From assembly GCA_026398875.1 (NCBI GenBank), contig JAPLSB010000004.1, forward strand, positions 62,001-126,000: DNA of 64,000 bases, written 5' to 3'. Under the pieces are notes generated by a model that searched no databases, was not told the origin of the DNA, and worked only from the letters and a program-made list of their open reading frames with translations. Numbering within the stretch: the first letter of the stretch is position 1; every line of letters starts with the position of its first letter. Shown here in pieces: positions 42,094-51,669 of the stretch. The position numbers and the translations under genes are program-made. This DNA is from Gammaproteobacteria bacterium. Its GTDB lineage: Bacteria; Pseudomonadota; Gammaproteobacteria; Nevskiales; Nevskiaceae.

Positions 42094-43299
42094 GTGTGGT
42101 TTCGCGCCTGCCGGCGGGCCGCCGGTGCAGGCTTGATGCTGGTCGCAGCCGGCGTCGGCAGTACCGCGCTGGCGGCAAGCGGCGGTGGCAGCGGGCAGGC
42201 GCATCCGGAAGACCGGCTCTCCGCCGCGATCACCGCGATGCAGGACGGCGCTTATGCCGATGCTTCGCGCCGGCTCGAGGCGCTGGTTCGCGACGAACCG
42301 AATTTCCGGCTCGCCAATCTGCTGTACGGCCACGTGCTGGCGCTGCGTTCCGGCGCTCGTATCGGTTCGCCGCTGGCCGATGACGAAGATCCCGGGATGC
42401 GCGATCTGCTGGCCGAGTACCACCAGCGCGGCAGCACGCGGCGCGCACTGCCGCCGCCGGAACGGGTGCCGGCGCCGCTGATGATGCTGTCCGAAGACAT
42501 TCGCCACGCGCTGGTCGTCGATCTGCAGAACGGCCGCGCCTACCTGCTGGAACAGGACGACGGACAGCTGCGCGTGATCCGCAACCTGTACGCCGGCATC
42601 GGCCGCAGCGGCTTCGGCAAGCAGAGCGAAGGCGATCTGCGCACCCCGATCGGCGTCTACCGGATCAGCGGCTGGCTGTCCGACGAGCAGCTGCCGCCAC
42701 TCTACGGCGCCGGTGCGCTGCCGCTGAACTACCCGAACTCCTGGGACCGCGCGCTGGGCCGCACCGGCTCGGGCATCTGGCTGCACGGCGTGCCGCCGGA
42801 AACCTATGTCCGCGCACCGCGCTCCAGCGAAGGCTGCGTGACCTTTTCCAACGCCGACCTGCTGAGCCTGAAGCAGAGCCTGGCGATCGGCAGCACGCCG
42901 GTGGTACTGGTCGACCAGCTGGACTGGGTGGCGCCGTCGACGCTGGCCGAGGACCGCGCCGCGCTGCTCGACGCGATCGAGCAGTGGCGCAGCCATGTCT
43001 CGGCGCTCGATACCGAGGCCTACCTCGACCTCTACGCCGACGATTTCCGCAGCGACGACGGCCTGAGCAAGACCGCGTTCAGCGACTACAAGCGCCGCGT
43101 CAATGCCGGCAAGCGCCGCGTCGAGATCGGCATCACCGATCTCAGCCTGTTCGCGTATCCCGGCGAAGCGGGCTTGGTCGTGGCGCAGTTCGTGCAGCAT
43201 GAGGTCAGCGACAATGCCGTCTCCAGCGTGCGCAAGGACCAGTACTGGCGGCGCCAGTCCGATGGCCGCTGGCAGATCGTTCGCGAGCTCAATCGCTAG
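42094..43299 (+). CDS. L,D-transpeptidase (YkuD) with C-terminal NTF2-like domain
   Basis: 401 residues with a GTG start and a signal peptide. The catalytic domain (about 140-275) has the YkuD motif: GIWLHGVPPETYVRAPRSSE with His231, then GCVTF with nucleophile Cys248. It would form 3-3 peptidoglycan cross-links or attach proteins to peptidoglycan. Residues 30-120 are a helical TPR-like region. The C-terminal ~115 residues (AIEQWRSHVSALDTEAYLDL, DGRWQIVRELNR) form an NTF2-like domain similar to that of the preceding TPR protein. Resembles Cds6-type transpeptidases. Starts 41 bases after the TPR gene. Confidence 0.92.
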   Translation: MWFRACRRAAGAGLMLVAAGVGSTALAASGGGSGQAHPEDRLSAAITAMQDGAYADASRRLEALVRDEPNFRLANLLYGHVLALRSGARIGSPLADDEDPGMRDLLAEYHQRGSTRRALPPPERVPAPLMMLSEDIRHALVVDLQNGRAYLLEQDDGQLRVIRNLYAGIGRSGFGKQSEGDLRTPIGVYRISGWLSDEQLPPLYGAGALPLNYPNSWDRALGRTGSGIWLHGVPPETYVRAPRSSEGCVTFSNADLLSLKQSLAIGSTPVVLVDQLDWVAPSTLAEDRAALLDAIEQWRSHVSALDTEAYLDLYADDFRSDDGLSKTAFSDYKRRVNAGKRRVEIGITDLSLFAYPGEAGLVVAQFVQHEVSDNAVSSVRKDQYWRRQSDGRWQIVRELNR

Positions 43300-43343
43300 C
43301 GATCGAACACCGCCGAATGCCGCTGCACCTGGAGCCGAAGCGC

Positions 43344-44165
43344 ATGGACATGGACCCGATCGACTACGACATCCACGGCGATGACCTGCAATACGTGGAA
43401 GTGCGGCTGGCCCCGGGCCGTCACGCGGTGTCGGAACCGGGCGCGATGATGTACGTCGACGACGGCGTGACCGTCAGCTCCGAGATCGGCGACGGCAGCG
43501 GCCGCGAAACCCATTTCCTGGCGCGCCTGTGGCGCGGCATCCGGCGCAGCCTCAGCGGCGAGTCGCTGTTCACCTCCACCTATGCCAACGACACCGCGCT
43601 GACCCGCCGCGTCGCCTTCGCTGCTGCCAGTCCCGGGCAGATCGTGCCGGTTGACCTGGCGGCGGTCGGCGGCGAGCTGATCGTGCAGCGCGGCGCGTTC
43701 CTGGCCGGCGCGCGCGGCGTGCAGATCGGTATCGCGCTGCAGAAGCGCATCCGCGTCGGCCTGTTCGGTGGCGAAGGCTTCCTGATGCAGCGGCTGAGCG
43801 GCAATGGTGTCGCTTTCATCCATGCCAGCGGCGCACTGACCGAAATGCAGCTGGCGCCCGGTGAATCGCTGCGGGTCGACACCGGCTGCCTCGTCGCGCT
43901 GCAGAACACCGTGCGCTATGACATCCGCTACGTCGGCCGGCTGAAGTCGGTGCTGTTCGGCGGCGAAGGCCTGTTCTTCGCGCAGCTCAGCGGGCCGGGC
44001 ACGGTCTGGCTGCAATCGATGCCGTTGAAGCGGCTGAGCCAGACGATGCTCGGTTCGGCGATGGCCGCCGGCCGGCCGCGCGGCGCGCTGGGCATCCTCT
44101 GGGCGGTGGCGGTCGTGGTGTTCGTGATCGCCCAGCTGCTGATCGGCAGCGGCGGCGGATCCTGA
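43344..44165 (+). CDS. AIM24/TIGR00266 family protein with C-terminal membrane anchor
   Basis: 273 residues. I chose the ATG at 43344 (MDMDPIDYDIHGDDLQYVEV), which has GGAG 9 bases upstream; a start at 43317 is less supported. Repeated beta-strand blocks (RHAVSEPGAMMYVDDGVTVS, LFGGEGFLMQRLSGNGVAFI and again LFGGEGLFFAQLSGPGTVWL) are the AIM24 double-beta-roll signature. A hydrophobic C-terminal segment (ILWAVAVVVFVIAQLLIG) anchors it in the membrane. It overlaps the downstream M48 protease gene by one base (TGATG). Bacterial function is undefined. Confidence 0.9.
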   Translation: MDMDPIDYDIHGDDLQYVEVRLAPGRHAVSEPGAMMYVDDGVTVSSEIGDGSGRETHFLARLWRGIRRSLSGESLFTSTYANDTALTRRVAFAAASPGQIVPVDLAAVGGELIVQRGAFLAGARGVQIGIALQKRIRVGLFGGEGFLMQRLSGNGVAFIHASGALTEMQLAPGESLRVDTGCLVALQNTVRYDIRYVGRLKSVLFGGEGLFFAQLSGPGTVWLQSMPLKRLSQTMLGSAMAAGRPRGALGILWAVAVVVFVIAQLLIGSGGGS

Positions 44166-45268
44166 TGAACAGCGCGTTTGCCGCCATCCTGCATGGCCGC
44201 GACCTGCCGTCGGCCGGCGTGCCGGTGCAGGCCTGCTTTGTCGGCAACCAGCTGCTGATCGACGGCGCGTCGCGCTTCGAGATTGCCGCAGATCAGATCG
44301 GTGTCGACACCGGCGGCTTCGATCACGATCGCCTGTACCTCGGCTGGGACACGTCGAACGGCCGGCAGTCGATCACGCCGGTCGACGCCGCAGCCCGCGC
44401 CACGCTGCTCGGCACCGCACCGGCAGCACTGGCGCCCGCGCTGCAGCGCCACGTGCGCGGCAACCAGCGGGCGCGGACCCAGTGGCGAGTGCTCGGCGGC
44501 ATTGCCGCCAGCCTTGCGCTGCTGCTGGTCAGCCTGTGGTGGACCTATGGCGCCATCGTCTCGTGGGCGGCCGACCAGGTACCGGTCGATGTCGAGGCCA
44601 AGCTGGGTGCTGCGACGCTCGCGGAATTGAAGAAGGGCGGCAAGCTGATCGAGACCGGGCCGGCCGTCGATGCGCTGCGCGCAATCGGTGACCGGCTGAC
44701 GAAGGGTTCGCGTTACCAGTACCACTGGGCGCTGCTCGATGAAACGAGCATCAACGCCTTCGCGGCACCGGGCGGCCAGGTGGTGGTGCATCGCGGGCTG
44801 ATCGCGGCAGCGAAGACCCCGGAAGAACTGGCCGGCGTGCTGGCTCACGAGGTCCAGCACATCGAACAGCGCCACACGCTGAAATCGATGATCAACGGGC
44901 TTGGCGTGGCAGCACTGGCCACCGTGGCGCTCGGCGATGTCAGCGCCATCGCCGGCATGCTGGCGTATCAGGTCGGCACGCTGAGCTACAGCCGCGATCT
45001 GGAAGCGGAGGCCGATCGCCTCGGACTGGTGGCGCTGGTGCGCGCCAAGATCCGCCCGGACGGCATGGCCAGCTTTTTCCGCACGCTGGAAAAGCAGGCT
45101 CCGCAAATGCCGATCGCGCTGCTGTCGAGCCACCCGGCAACCGATGCCCGGATCGATGCCATCGATGCCGGCATCGCCGCTCTGCCGAAGCAGGATTACC
45201 TGCCGCTGGCGATCGACTGGCCGGCGGTGCAGGCCAGCGTCAAGAAGGACGGCGACCCGAAGCCCTGA
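44165..45268 (+). CDS. Membrane-anchored M48 zinc metalloprotease
   Basis: 367 residues. An N-terminal ~100-residue domain (LLIDGASRFEIAADQIGVDT) precedes one transmembrane helix at about 107-128 (GGIAASLALLLVSLWWTYGA), so the protease domain is periplasmic or at the membrane surface. The zinc site is AHEVQHIEQRH (His228, Glu229, His232), with the third ligand in SRDLEAEADRLGL. The Ste24/HtpX-like block NAFAAPGGQVVVHRGLI is present. Coupled to the AIM24-family gene; probably membrane quality control. Confidence 0.93.
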   Translation: MNSAFAAILHGRDLPSAGVPVQACFVGNQLLIDGASRFEIAADQIGVDTGGFDHDRLYLGWDTSNGRQSITPVDAAARATLLGTAPAALAPALQRHVRGNQRARTQWRVLGGIAASLALLLVSLWWTYGAIVSWAADQVPVDVEAKLGAATLAELKKGGKLIETGPAVDALRAIGDRLTKGSRYQYHWALLDETSINAFAAPGGQVVVHRGLIAAAKTPEELAGVLAHEVQHIEQRHTLKSMINGLGVAALATVALGDVSAIAGMLAYQVGTLSYSRDLEAEADRLGLVALVRAKIRPDGMASFFRTLEKQAPQMPIALLSSHPATDARIDAIDAGIAALPKQDYLPLAIDWPAVQASVKKDGDPKP

Positions 45269-45274
45269 GCAGCG

Positions 45275-45385
45275 CGGCATCGCGCGCCCAGCAAAGGCGC
45301 GCGGACGCCCGGAAGTACGATTTCGCGACACCCTTGTCTTTACTGCTTTGCCTTCGCGTCCTTGCGCCTTCGCGTGTGGCCGACC
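45275..45385. repeat. Degenerate inverted repeat, CGCGAAGGCGCAAGGACG type
   Basis: The right arm CCTTCGCGTCCTTGCGCCTT (45350-45369) is partly complementary to the left CAAAGGCGCGCGGACGCCCG. It is a diverged member of the family at 4432-4521 and fills the gap between the M48 protease gene and the ABC exporter gene. Confidence 0.6.
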
Positions 45386-45455
45386 TTGACCTCCGGCTTG
45401 ATTCGCTCGCCGGCGGCGCAAGATTTCGCCGACTGCCTCTCCGGATTGCCCTGCC

Positions 45456-47282
45456 TTGTCTCCGTCCGCCCGCCGCCGCACCCCTGATACCGGCGACGCC
45501 GGCGAACCGGTCATCGAGCCGTCGCTCGGCAAGGCGCTGGTCGCGCTGAAACCGTATCTGGCCGAGTTCCCCGGCCGCCTGAGCCTGGCGCTGGCACTGC
45601 TGTTCATCGCCAAGATCGCCGGCGTCTGGCTGCCGCAGGTGCTGAAGAACCTCGTCGATGCACTGACGCCGAAGGACGGCATGGTGCTGGTCGTGCCGGC
45701 CGCCCTGCTGCTGGCCTACGGCGGCTTCCGCTTCCTGAACGTGCTGCTGGGCGAACTGCGCGACCTGGTGTTCGGCAAGGTGGCCGAACGTGCGCAGCGG
45801 CGCGCCGCACTGAAGGTGTTCGAGCATCTGCATCGGCTGGATCTGGACTTCCACCTGTCGCGCCGCACCGGCGCACTGAGCCGGGACATCGAGCGCGGTG
45901 TCGACGGCATCAGCTTCCTGCTGCGCTTCCTGACCTTCAACATCGTGCCGACGCTGTTCGAGATCGCGCTGGTCGCCGGCATCCTGTGGCAGCAGTACGA
46001 CGTGCGCTTCGCGGTGATCGCGGCGATCTCGGTGGTGCTCTACGTGGGCTTCTCGGTGGTGGTCACCGAGTGGCGGACCAAGTTCGTCCGCGAAGCGAAC
46101 ACCATGGATTCGAAGGCCAACACGCGCGCCATCGATGCGCTGCTGAACTACGAAACCGTCAAGTACTTCGGCAACGAACGCTGGGAAGCGGCGCGCTACG
46201 ATGACAGCATGGCGGCCTGGGAAAAGGCGACCTCGCAGAACCGGCAGTCGCTGTCGGCGCTGAACACCGGGCAGGCGCTGATCGTCGCCGGCTCGATCAC
46301 CGCGATGATGTGGCTGGCGGCCAGCGAAGTGACGAAGGACGCGATGACCGTCGGCGGCTTTGTCGCCGTCAACGCCTACATGATCCAGCTGTTCGTGCCG
46401 CTGAACTTCCTCGGCTTCGTCTACCGCGAGATTCGCCGCGCGCTGACCGACATGCAGAAGATGTTCGGCCTGATGGACCGCGTGCCGCAGGTTGTCGACG
46501 CCGCTGGCGCGCTGCCGCCAGCGCGCACCGGCAGCAGCCCACAAGTGCGCTTCGACGACGTGCAGTTCGCCTACCACGCGGCGCGGCCGATCCTGCGCGG
46601 CGTCAGCTTCACGATCGCGCCTGGTGAAAAGGTCGCCGTGGTCGGCGCCAGCGGCGCCGGCAAGTCGACGTTGGCCCGGCTGCTGTTCCGCTTCTACGAC
46701 CCGCAGGGCGGTGCGATCAGCATCGACGGCGTCGACCTTAAGGCGATGCCGCAGGACGCGCTGCGGGCGCTGATCGGTGTGGTGCCGCAGGACACCGTGC
46801 TGTTCAACGACACGATCGAATACAACATCGCCTACGGCCGGCCCGGCGCCAGCCGCGCCGAAGTCGAACGGGCCGCGCGGCTGGCGCATCTGGAAGGCTT
46901 CATCGCGCGGCTGCCGCAGGGCTACGACACCCCGGTCGGCGAACGCGGGCTGAAGGTGTCGGGCGGCGAAAAACAGCGCATCGCCATCGCTCGCGCGCTG
47001 CTCAAGGACCCGCCGATCCTGATCCTCGACGAAGCGACGTCGTCGCTCGATTCCAGCGCCGAGGCGGCGATCCTCGATGCCCTGCAGGCGGCGACCGAGC
47101 GGCGCACGACGCTGGTGATCGCGCACCGGCTGTCGACGATCACCGACGCCGATCGCATCGTCGTGCTCGATCAGGGTCGGGTCATCGAACAGGGCCGCCA
47201 TCCGGAGCTGCTGGCGCTCGGCGGCGCCTATGCTGGATTGTGGAATCTGCAACTGCGCGAACAGGGTGAGGCCGCACGCTGA
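45456..47282 (+). CDS. ABC exporter (fused permease-ATPase), Atm1/HMT1-like
   Basis: 608 residues with a TTG start (no nearer ATG gives a complete domain). The membrane domain (about 30-340) has six helices and the Atm1-like cues NTRAIDALLNYETVKYFGNE and FVPLNFLGFVYREIRRALTD. The ATPase has Walker A VGASGAGKST, Q-loop VPQDTVLFNDTI, signature VSGGEKQR, Walker B ILILDEATSSLD and H-loop VIAHRLSTI. Atm1-type exporters move glutathione-sulfur or metal-thiol conjugates and help heavy-metal tolerance. That substrate is inferred from family only. Confidence 0.94.
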   Translation: MSPSARRRTPDTGDAGEPVIEPSLGKALVALKPYLAEFPGRLSLALALLFIAKIAGVWLPQVLKNLVDALTPKDGMVLVVPAALLLAYGGFRFLNVLLGELRDLVFGKVAERAQRRAALKVFEHLHRLDLDFHLSRRTGALSRDIERGVDGISFLLRFLTFNIVPTLFEIALVAGILWQQYDVRFAVIAAISVVLYVGFSVVVTEWRTKFVREANTMDSKANTRAIDALLNYETVKYFGNERWEAARYDDSMAAWEKATSQNRQSLSALNTGQALIVAGSITAMMWLAASEVTKDAMTVGGFVAVNAYMIQLFVPLNFLGFVYREIRRALTDMQKMFGLMDRVPQVVDAAGALPPARTGSSPQVRFDDVQFAYHAARPILRGVSFTIAPGEKVAVVGASGAGKSTLARLLFRFYDPQGGAISIDGVDLKAMPQDALRALIGVVPQDTVLFNDTIEYNIAYGRPGASRAEVERAARLAHLEGFIARLPQGYDTPVGERGLKVSGGEKQRIAIARALLKDPPILILDEATSSLDSSAEAAILDALQAATERRTTLVIAHRLSTITDADRIVVLDQGRVIEQGRHPELLALGGAYAGLWNLQLREQGEAAR

Positions 47283-47538
47283 GGCAGTCCGCGGGCCAGG
47301 TTGCCGGGCGCTGGTCACGCGGCATGAATCTGGTCGTCGGTGCCCGGATACAGGTACGCTGATGTGCTTTTTTCGTGAGGAATGCCGTTTCCGCTAGAGA
47401 AAACCGTTCATTTCCGAAAAATTGCCGCTTGCGCACGCCTAGAGTGTCAGAAATGAACCGACCATCACCTGTCGAGCCCGTTCGCTTGTGCGCCATCCCG
47501 GCGCCAGCTCGGCCGTGCCGGCAATTGTCGCGGCACTG

Positions 47539-49623
47539 ATGGACGCCAACCCGAAAGTGGTCAGCCTGAAGCGGGCTCGGCCGCAAGCCTCGGACGCCAC
47601 GCTGCAGTTGGTCGAGACGCTGCGTCGGCAGGTGGTGGACACGCTGCGCGAACGGCTCAACGTGATGTTCGAAGGTGCCGACGATCTACTGTTCGAATTC
47701 GCCGAACGCGCCACCAACAACCTGGATCGCCGATTGTTCTTCGACACCATGCGCGCCGTGCGCATGGGCCGGAAGAACATGTCCGATCAGTTCAGCGCGA
47801 TCTACATCGCGAGCTTCAGCCAGCCATCAGCAGCGATGCCGTCGCAGCTGCCCGGTGGCGACCAGGAACTGTCGCTGCAGAAGGATGACGCGCTCGATCT
47901 CGACATCGCCGTGCAGAACATGGCGACCAAGGCGGAAGGTCTCTACAAGGCGCTGCTCTGGGACATCGGCGGCCGGCTGAAGACGCTGATCGACGAGCAG
48001 CACGCGCCGATATCGGCCGAGGCGCTGGCACCGGCAACGATCTGTCTGGCTTTCCGCAAGGCTGCCGAGACGCTGGACATCGGCCACGACGTCGAACTGG
48101 TGGTGTTCAAGCTGTTCGACCGGCTGGTGATCAGCAAGCTCGCCGATCTCTACACCCGCGTGCTGAACTTCCTGAAGTTGCAGGGCGTGCGTTCGTCGGC
48201 AGTGGTTATCGGCAACCGTGGCATCGGGGCGGGGCTGCCCGGCGACAGCAGCAGCGAACCTTCCGCCGCCAGCGCAGCGCCGCAGAATTTCGCGAACACG
48301 CCGAGCCCGGCATCGCCGCATCAGGAATTCCGGGCACCGACGGGGCTGGCGGCATCGCTGATGACGGCAAGCAGTTTCGATGCGCAGACGCTCGCCAGCC
48401 TGCAGCGCTTCGGCGCTTCGTCGGCAGCGGCGGGCAGCGCCGATCGGCTCGACTACAGCACCGCCAGCCTGGCTGCCGATCTTGCAGCGGCCTCGCTGGG
48501 CCAGCCGATCGCAGGCTGGTCGCCGCGCCAGACCACGGCCTACGTGCAGCGCGCCAACCTCGTCGGCCACATGTTCAACGAGTTCCTCGCTGACCCGCAT
48601 CTGTCGAGCGAGCTTCGCCCGCAGTTCGACGAATTGCGCATGGCGACGATGAAGGTCGCGCTGAAGGACATCGCTTTCGTCGTCGATCCCGATCACCCGG
48701 TTCGCAAGCTGATCAACGAACTGGCGACGCTGGCGTCGACGGCGAGGGTCGGCGGTCCCGTGCAGCTCGACCGCATCGCCGACCTCGTGCAGCAGATCCA
48801 GAAGCAGTTCGAGATCGCCGCCGACGCGCTGCGCAAGCCGTCACCGGAGATCGAACTGCTGGGCATCGAGCAGGCCGAGCGCTTCATCGAGCAGCAGATG
48901 GCGCAGACCGCCGCGCGCCGAGCGTCGATGGTCCGCAAGGTGCGCCAGATCATTGCCGAAGAGCTGCAGCTCAGGACCCACGGGCTGACGATCAGCGACG
49001 AACTGCGGCCGCTGCTGAATTCGCTGTGGGCACCGATGATGGCGATGCATCTGGTGCATCGCGGGCCGGACAGCGTCGAGTGGCGGCGCGGCATCGATTC
49101 GCTGGAGCGTCTGCTGGCGATGCTCGATCCGGCGCGCGCAGACCTGCGCGGCGAAGCGCAGGTGAGCAGCCTGCTGGCCTTGCTCGACGCCGAGTTCAAG
49201 TCGGTCGGTCTGGCCGAAAGCCGCGTCGGCCCGGCGCTGCAGGCGTTCGCTGCAAAACTGAAGACGATTGCACCAGCGCCCGCTTCGACACCGGCCGATG
49301 CCACGCCATCGCCTGCGGATGCCGCCACGGCAACTGCGGCCGAGGCATCCGGCAGCCCGGCCGAATTGCTCGAACTGCTGGTCCAGCCGGGCGCCTGGTT
49401 CCAGGTTTTCGATCCGGATCGCAACGAGCGGCGCTGGATGAAGGCCGTGGCCTATTACGCCGGCCTCGACTGTGCCGCGTTCGCCGAGTTCAACGGGGGC
49501 AACACGCTGCTGCTGAAGTCCCGGATGCTGCTTGATGACCTGACCGCCCGGCGCACGCTGCCGGTCGACCTGAACCCGACGGCCCGCGCGGCGCTGGACC
49601 GCTACCTGGCCCGGGCCGCCTGA
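47539..49623 (+). CDS. DUF1631 family protein
   Basis: 694 residues, start at 47539 (MDANPKVVSLKRARP). The family signature is FERANNNLDRRLFF-like (here EFAERATNNLDRRLFFDTMR). The predominantly helical protein has a low-complexity break at about 230-285 (Ser/Ala/Pro-rich) and another at about 575-600, and a C-terminal domain (PGAWFQVFDPDRNERRWMKA, then ARRTLPVDLNPTARAALDRY). No signal peptide or membrane helix, so cytoplasmic. The C-terminal block is reminiscent of PilZ-associated parts of this family, but I see no full PilZ RxxxR motif. Function unknown. The gap 47283-47538 holds no gene. Confidence 0.9.
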   Translation: MDANPKVVSLKRARPQASDATLQLVETLRRQVVDTLRERLNVMFEGADDLLFEFAERATNNLDRRLFFDTMRAVRMGRKNMSDQFSAIYIASFSQPSAAMPSQLPGGDQELSLQKDDALDLDIAVQNMATKAEGLYKALLWDIGGRLKTLIDEQHAPISAEALAPATICLAFRKAAETLDIGHDVELVVFKLFDRLVISKLADLYTRVLNFLKLQGVRSSAVVIGNRGIGAGLPGDSSSEPSAASAAPQNFANTPSPASPHQEFRAPTGLAASLMTASSFDAQTLASLQRFGASSAAAGSADRLDYSTASLAADLAAASLGQPIAGWSPRQTTAYVQRANLVGHMFNEFLADPHLSSELRPQFDELRMATMKVALKDIAFVVDPDHPVRKLINELATLASTARVGGPVQLDRIADLVQQIQKQFEIAADALRKPSPEIELLGIEQAERFIEQQMAQTAARRASMVRKVRQIIAEELQLRTHGLTISDELRPLLNSLWAPMMAMHLVHRGPDSVEWRRGIDSLERLLAMLDPARADLRGEAQVSSLLALLDAEFKSVGLAESRVGPALQAFAAKLKTIAPAPASTPADATPSPADAATATAAEASGSPAELLELLVQPGAWFQVFDPDRNERRWMKAVAYYAGLDCAAFAEFNGGNTLLLKSRMLLDDLTARRTLPVDLNPTARAALDRYLARAA

Positions 49624-49762
49624 TCGCGATCTGTCTTCGGACGGAAACATTCGCGAACCCGCACCTTCCCGGCGAGCGGGATTTGCACTAAGTTGATGCG
49701 CAGACGACGGCTCAAGGCCCGCTCCCTTCTTTCGGTCCGGCACGTCGCAACGATCTCATTCC

Positions 49763-50596
49763 ATGGCCCGTCTCGGTTCGTTCGATCTTCACCATCGCCT
49801 CGCCGCATCGCTGGTCACGCCTGAAATCGAAGCGCTGGTCGCCAGCATCCCGAAACCCATAGGCAGCTTCGGTTACGACCCCTGGGGTTACAACGAAGAC
49901 AGCTTCAAGCTCGGGCTGGGTGTCGCCCGGCTGCTCTACGACAAGTACTTCCGGGTTACCGCCCACGGCCTGGAAAACATCCCCGCCGAAGGCCGGGCAC
50001 TGATCGTCGGCAACCACAGTGGCCAGCTGCCGATGGACGGCGTGCTGGTCGGCGTTGCGGCGGCCACCAACCCGCACGGTCCGCGCCTGGCTCGCGCGAT
50101 GATCGAACGCTTCTTCCCGACCGTGCCGTGGCTCGGCAACTATCTGAACGCGCTCGGCGGCGTCATCGGTGATCCGCTGAACTGCGCCAAGATGCTGGAC
50201 ATGGACGAAGCGATCATCGTCTTCCCGGAAGGCGTGCGCGGCTCCGGCAAGCTGTACCGCAAGCGCTACCAGCTGCAGCGCTTCGGCAACGGGTTCATGC
50301 ATCTGGCCATGACCCACCGTGCGCCGATCGTGCCGGTCGGCATCGTCGGCTGTGAGGAAACCATGCCGGCGCTCGCCAATCTCGGGCCGATCGCCAAGCT
50401 GCTGGGCATTCCCTACCTGCCGATCGTGCCGAGCCTGCTGCCGCTGCCGGCGCGGGTCTACCTGAATTTCGGCAAGCCGATGTATTTCGACCCGGCGGCC
50501 AGCGAAGACGAAGTGACCGCGCAGGTCGAAACCGTGAAAGCAGAACTGCGCCGACTGATCCAGGTCGGCCTCGACGAACGCACGAGCCTTTACTGA
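49763..50596 (+). CDS. Lysophospholipid acyltransferase-like (PlsC superfamily)
   Basis: 277 residues. The acyltransferase motif I is VGNHSGQLPMDGVLVG, with six residues between His and Asp instead of the usual four, the variant seen in a bacterial DGAT-like subgroup. Motif III is IIVFPEGVRGSGKLYRKRYQ and a later proline motif is APIVPVGIVGCEE. It would transfer an acyl chain to a glycerolipid or another hydroxyl acceptor at the membrane. It overlaps the following SDR gene by one base (TGATG), so the two probably act together. Confidence 0.9.
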   Translation: MARLGSFDLHHRLAASLVTPEIEALVASIPKPIGSFGYDPWGYNEDSFKLGLGVARLLYDKYFRVTAHGLENIPAEGRALIVGNHSGQLPMDGVLVGVAAATNPHGPRLARAMIERFFPTVPWLGNYLNALGGVIGDPLNCAKMLDMDEAIIVFPEGVRGSGKLYRKRYQLQRFGNGFMHLAMTHRAPIVPVGIVGCEETMPALANLGPIAKLLGIPYLPIVPSLLPLPARVYLNFGKPMYFDPAASEDEVTAQVETVKAELRRLIQVGLDERTSLY

Positions 50597-51564
50597 TGGC
50601 CAGCCGAGCCCCCGCTGCAAAGAAGAAGACCGTGCTGGTGACCGGTGCCGCCGGTTCGCTGGCCAAGCGGGTGATTGCCCGTCTGCATGGCCGCTATCAC
50701 GTGATCGCCGTCGATTTCCGCCGCAAGGTCGAAACCGACGCCGGCATCCCGAGCTATCTGGTCGAACTGCACAAGCGCGGCTTCGAAGACATCTTCGCCA
50801 GCCACAAGATCGATGCGGTGATCCACATCGGCCGCATCTTCGCGCACGAAAAGACCCGCCAGCAGCGCTACAACGCCAACGTGCTGGGCTGCAAGCGGCT
50901 GCTGGAGCTGTGCCACAAGTACAAGGTCGGGCAGGTGATGATCCACTCGACCTACTTCGTCTATGGCGCGTCCGCCTACAACCCGGCGCTGATCGACGAG
51001 GACGCGCCGCTGAAGGCCAGCGAAGTCACCCAGGATCTGGTCGATTCGGTGGAACTGGAAAGCCTCGCCAACATCTACCTCTGGAAGCATCCGGAGCTGA
51101 ACATCACCATCCTGCGGCCGTGCAACGTGCTCGGGCCGGGCGTGCGCAACAGCATGTCGATCCTGCTGTCGCGCAAGGTCGCGCCGGTGCTGCTTGGCTT
51201 CTCGCCGCTGATGCAGTTCCTGCATGTCGACGACATGGCCGATGCGATGGTCGTCGCCTTCGAAGCGAACCGGCCGGGCATCTACAACGTTGCCCCGGAC
51301 GACTACGTGCCGTATCAGGAAGCGGTACGGCAATGCGGCGCGCGGCGGCTGCCGGTGCTCAGCGTGCCGCCGAGCCTGCCGAAGCTGGTGTCGTCGATGC
51401 TGAACTGGAACGCCTTCTTCCCGCCGTACCTGATCAATTACTTCAAGTACCCGGTGATCCTCGATGGCCGGCGCTTCCGCGATACGTTCGGCTGGCGTCC
51501 GCGCCGCAACCTCAACGACATCTTCACGTTCTACCGGAAGCAGAAGCTGGTCACCTCCGATTGA
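50596..51564 (+). CDS. NAD(P)-dependent epimerase/dehydratase (extended SDR)
   Basis: 322 residues. The Rossmann glycine motif is VLVTGAAGSLAKRVIARLHG. The catalytic region has STYFVYGASAYNP, where the usual YxxxK triad is not clear; NVLGPGVRNSMSILLSRKVA and LHVDDMADAMVVAF are the typical extended-SDR C-terminal segments. It resembles sterol-dehydrogenase/UDP-sugar epimerase-type SDRs. Coupling to the acyltransferase gene suggests lipid modification rather than sugar metabolism. Confidence 0.88.
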   Translation: MASRAPAAKKKTVLVTGAAGSLAKRVIARLHGRYHVIAVDFRRKVETDAGIPSYLVELHKRGFEDIFASHKIDAVIHIGRIFAHEKTRQQRYNANVLGCKRLLELCHKYKVGQVMIHSTYFVYGASAYNPALIDEDAPLKASEVTQDLVDSVELESLANIYLWKHPELNITILRPCNVLGPGVRNSMSILLSRKVAPVLLGFSPLMQFLHVDDMADAMVVAFEANRPGIYNVAPDDYVPYQEAVRQCGARRLPVLSVPPSLPKLVSSMLNWNAFFPPYLINYFKYPVILDGRRFRDTFGWRPRRNLNDIFTFYRKQKLVTSD

Positions 51565-51669
51565 GACGCTATCGCCACGATCGCAAATGACGATCGAACG
51601 GGCGATGGCGGAACGCGGTCAGAGTCACATGCCGACACTGGCATTCCATTCGCCCCTCAGGAGTTCTGC

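Noticed and set aside
51580..51625. Terminator or operator between the SDR and dps genes
   Set aside because: CGATCG-CAAATGA-CGATCG is a short palindrome, but there is no T tract and no clear link to a regulator, so support is too weak.
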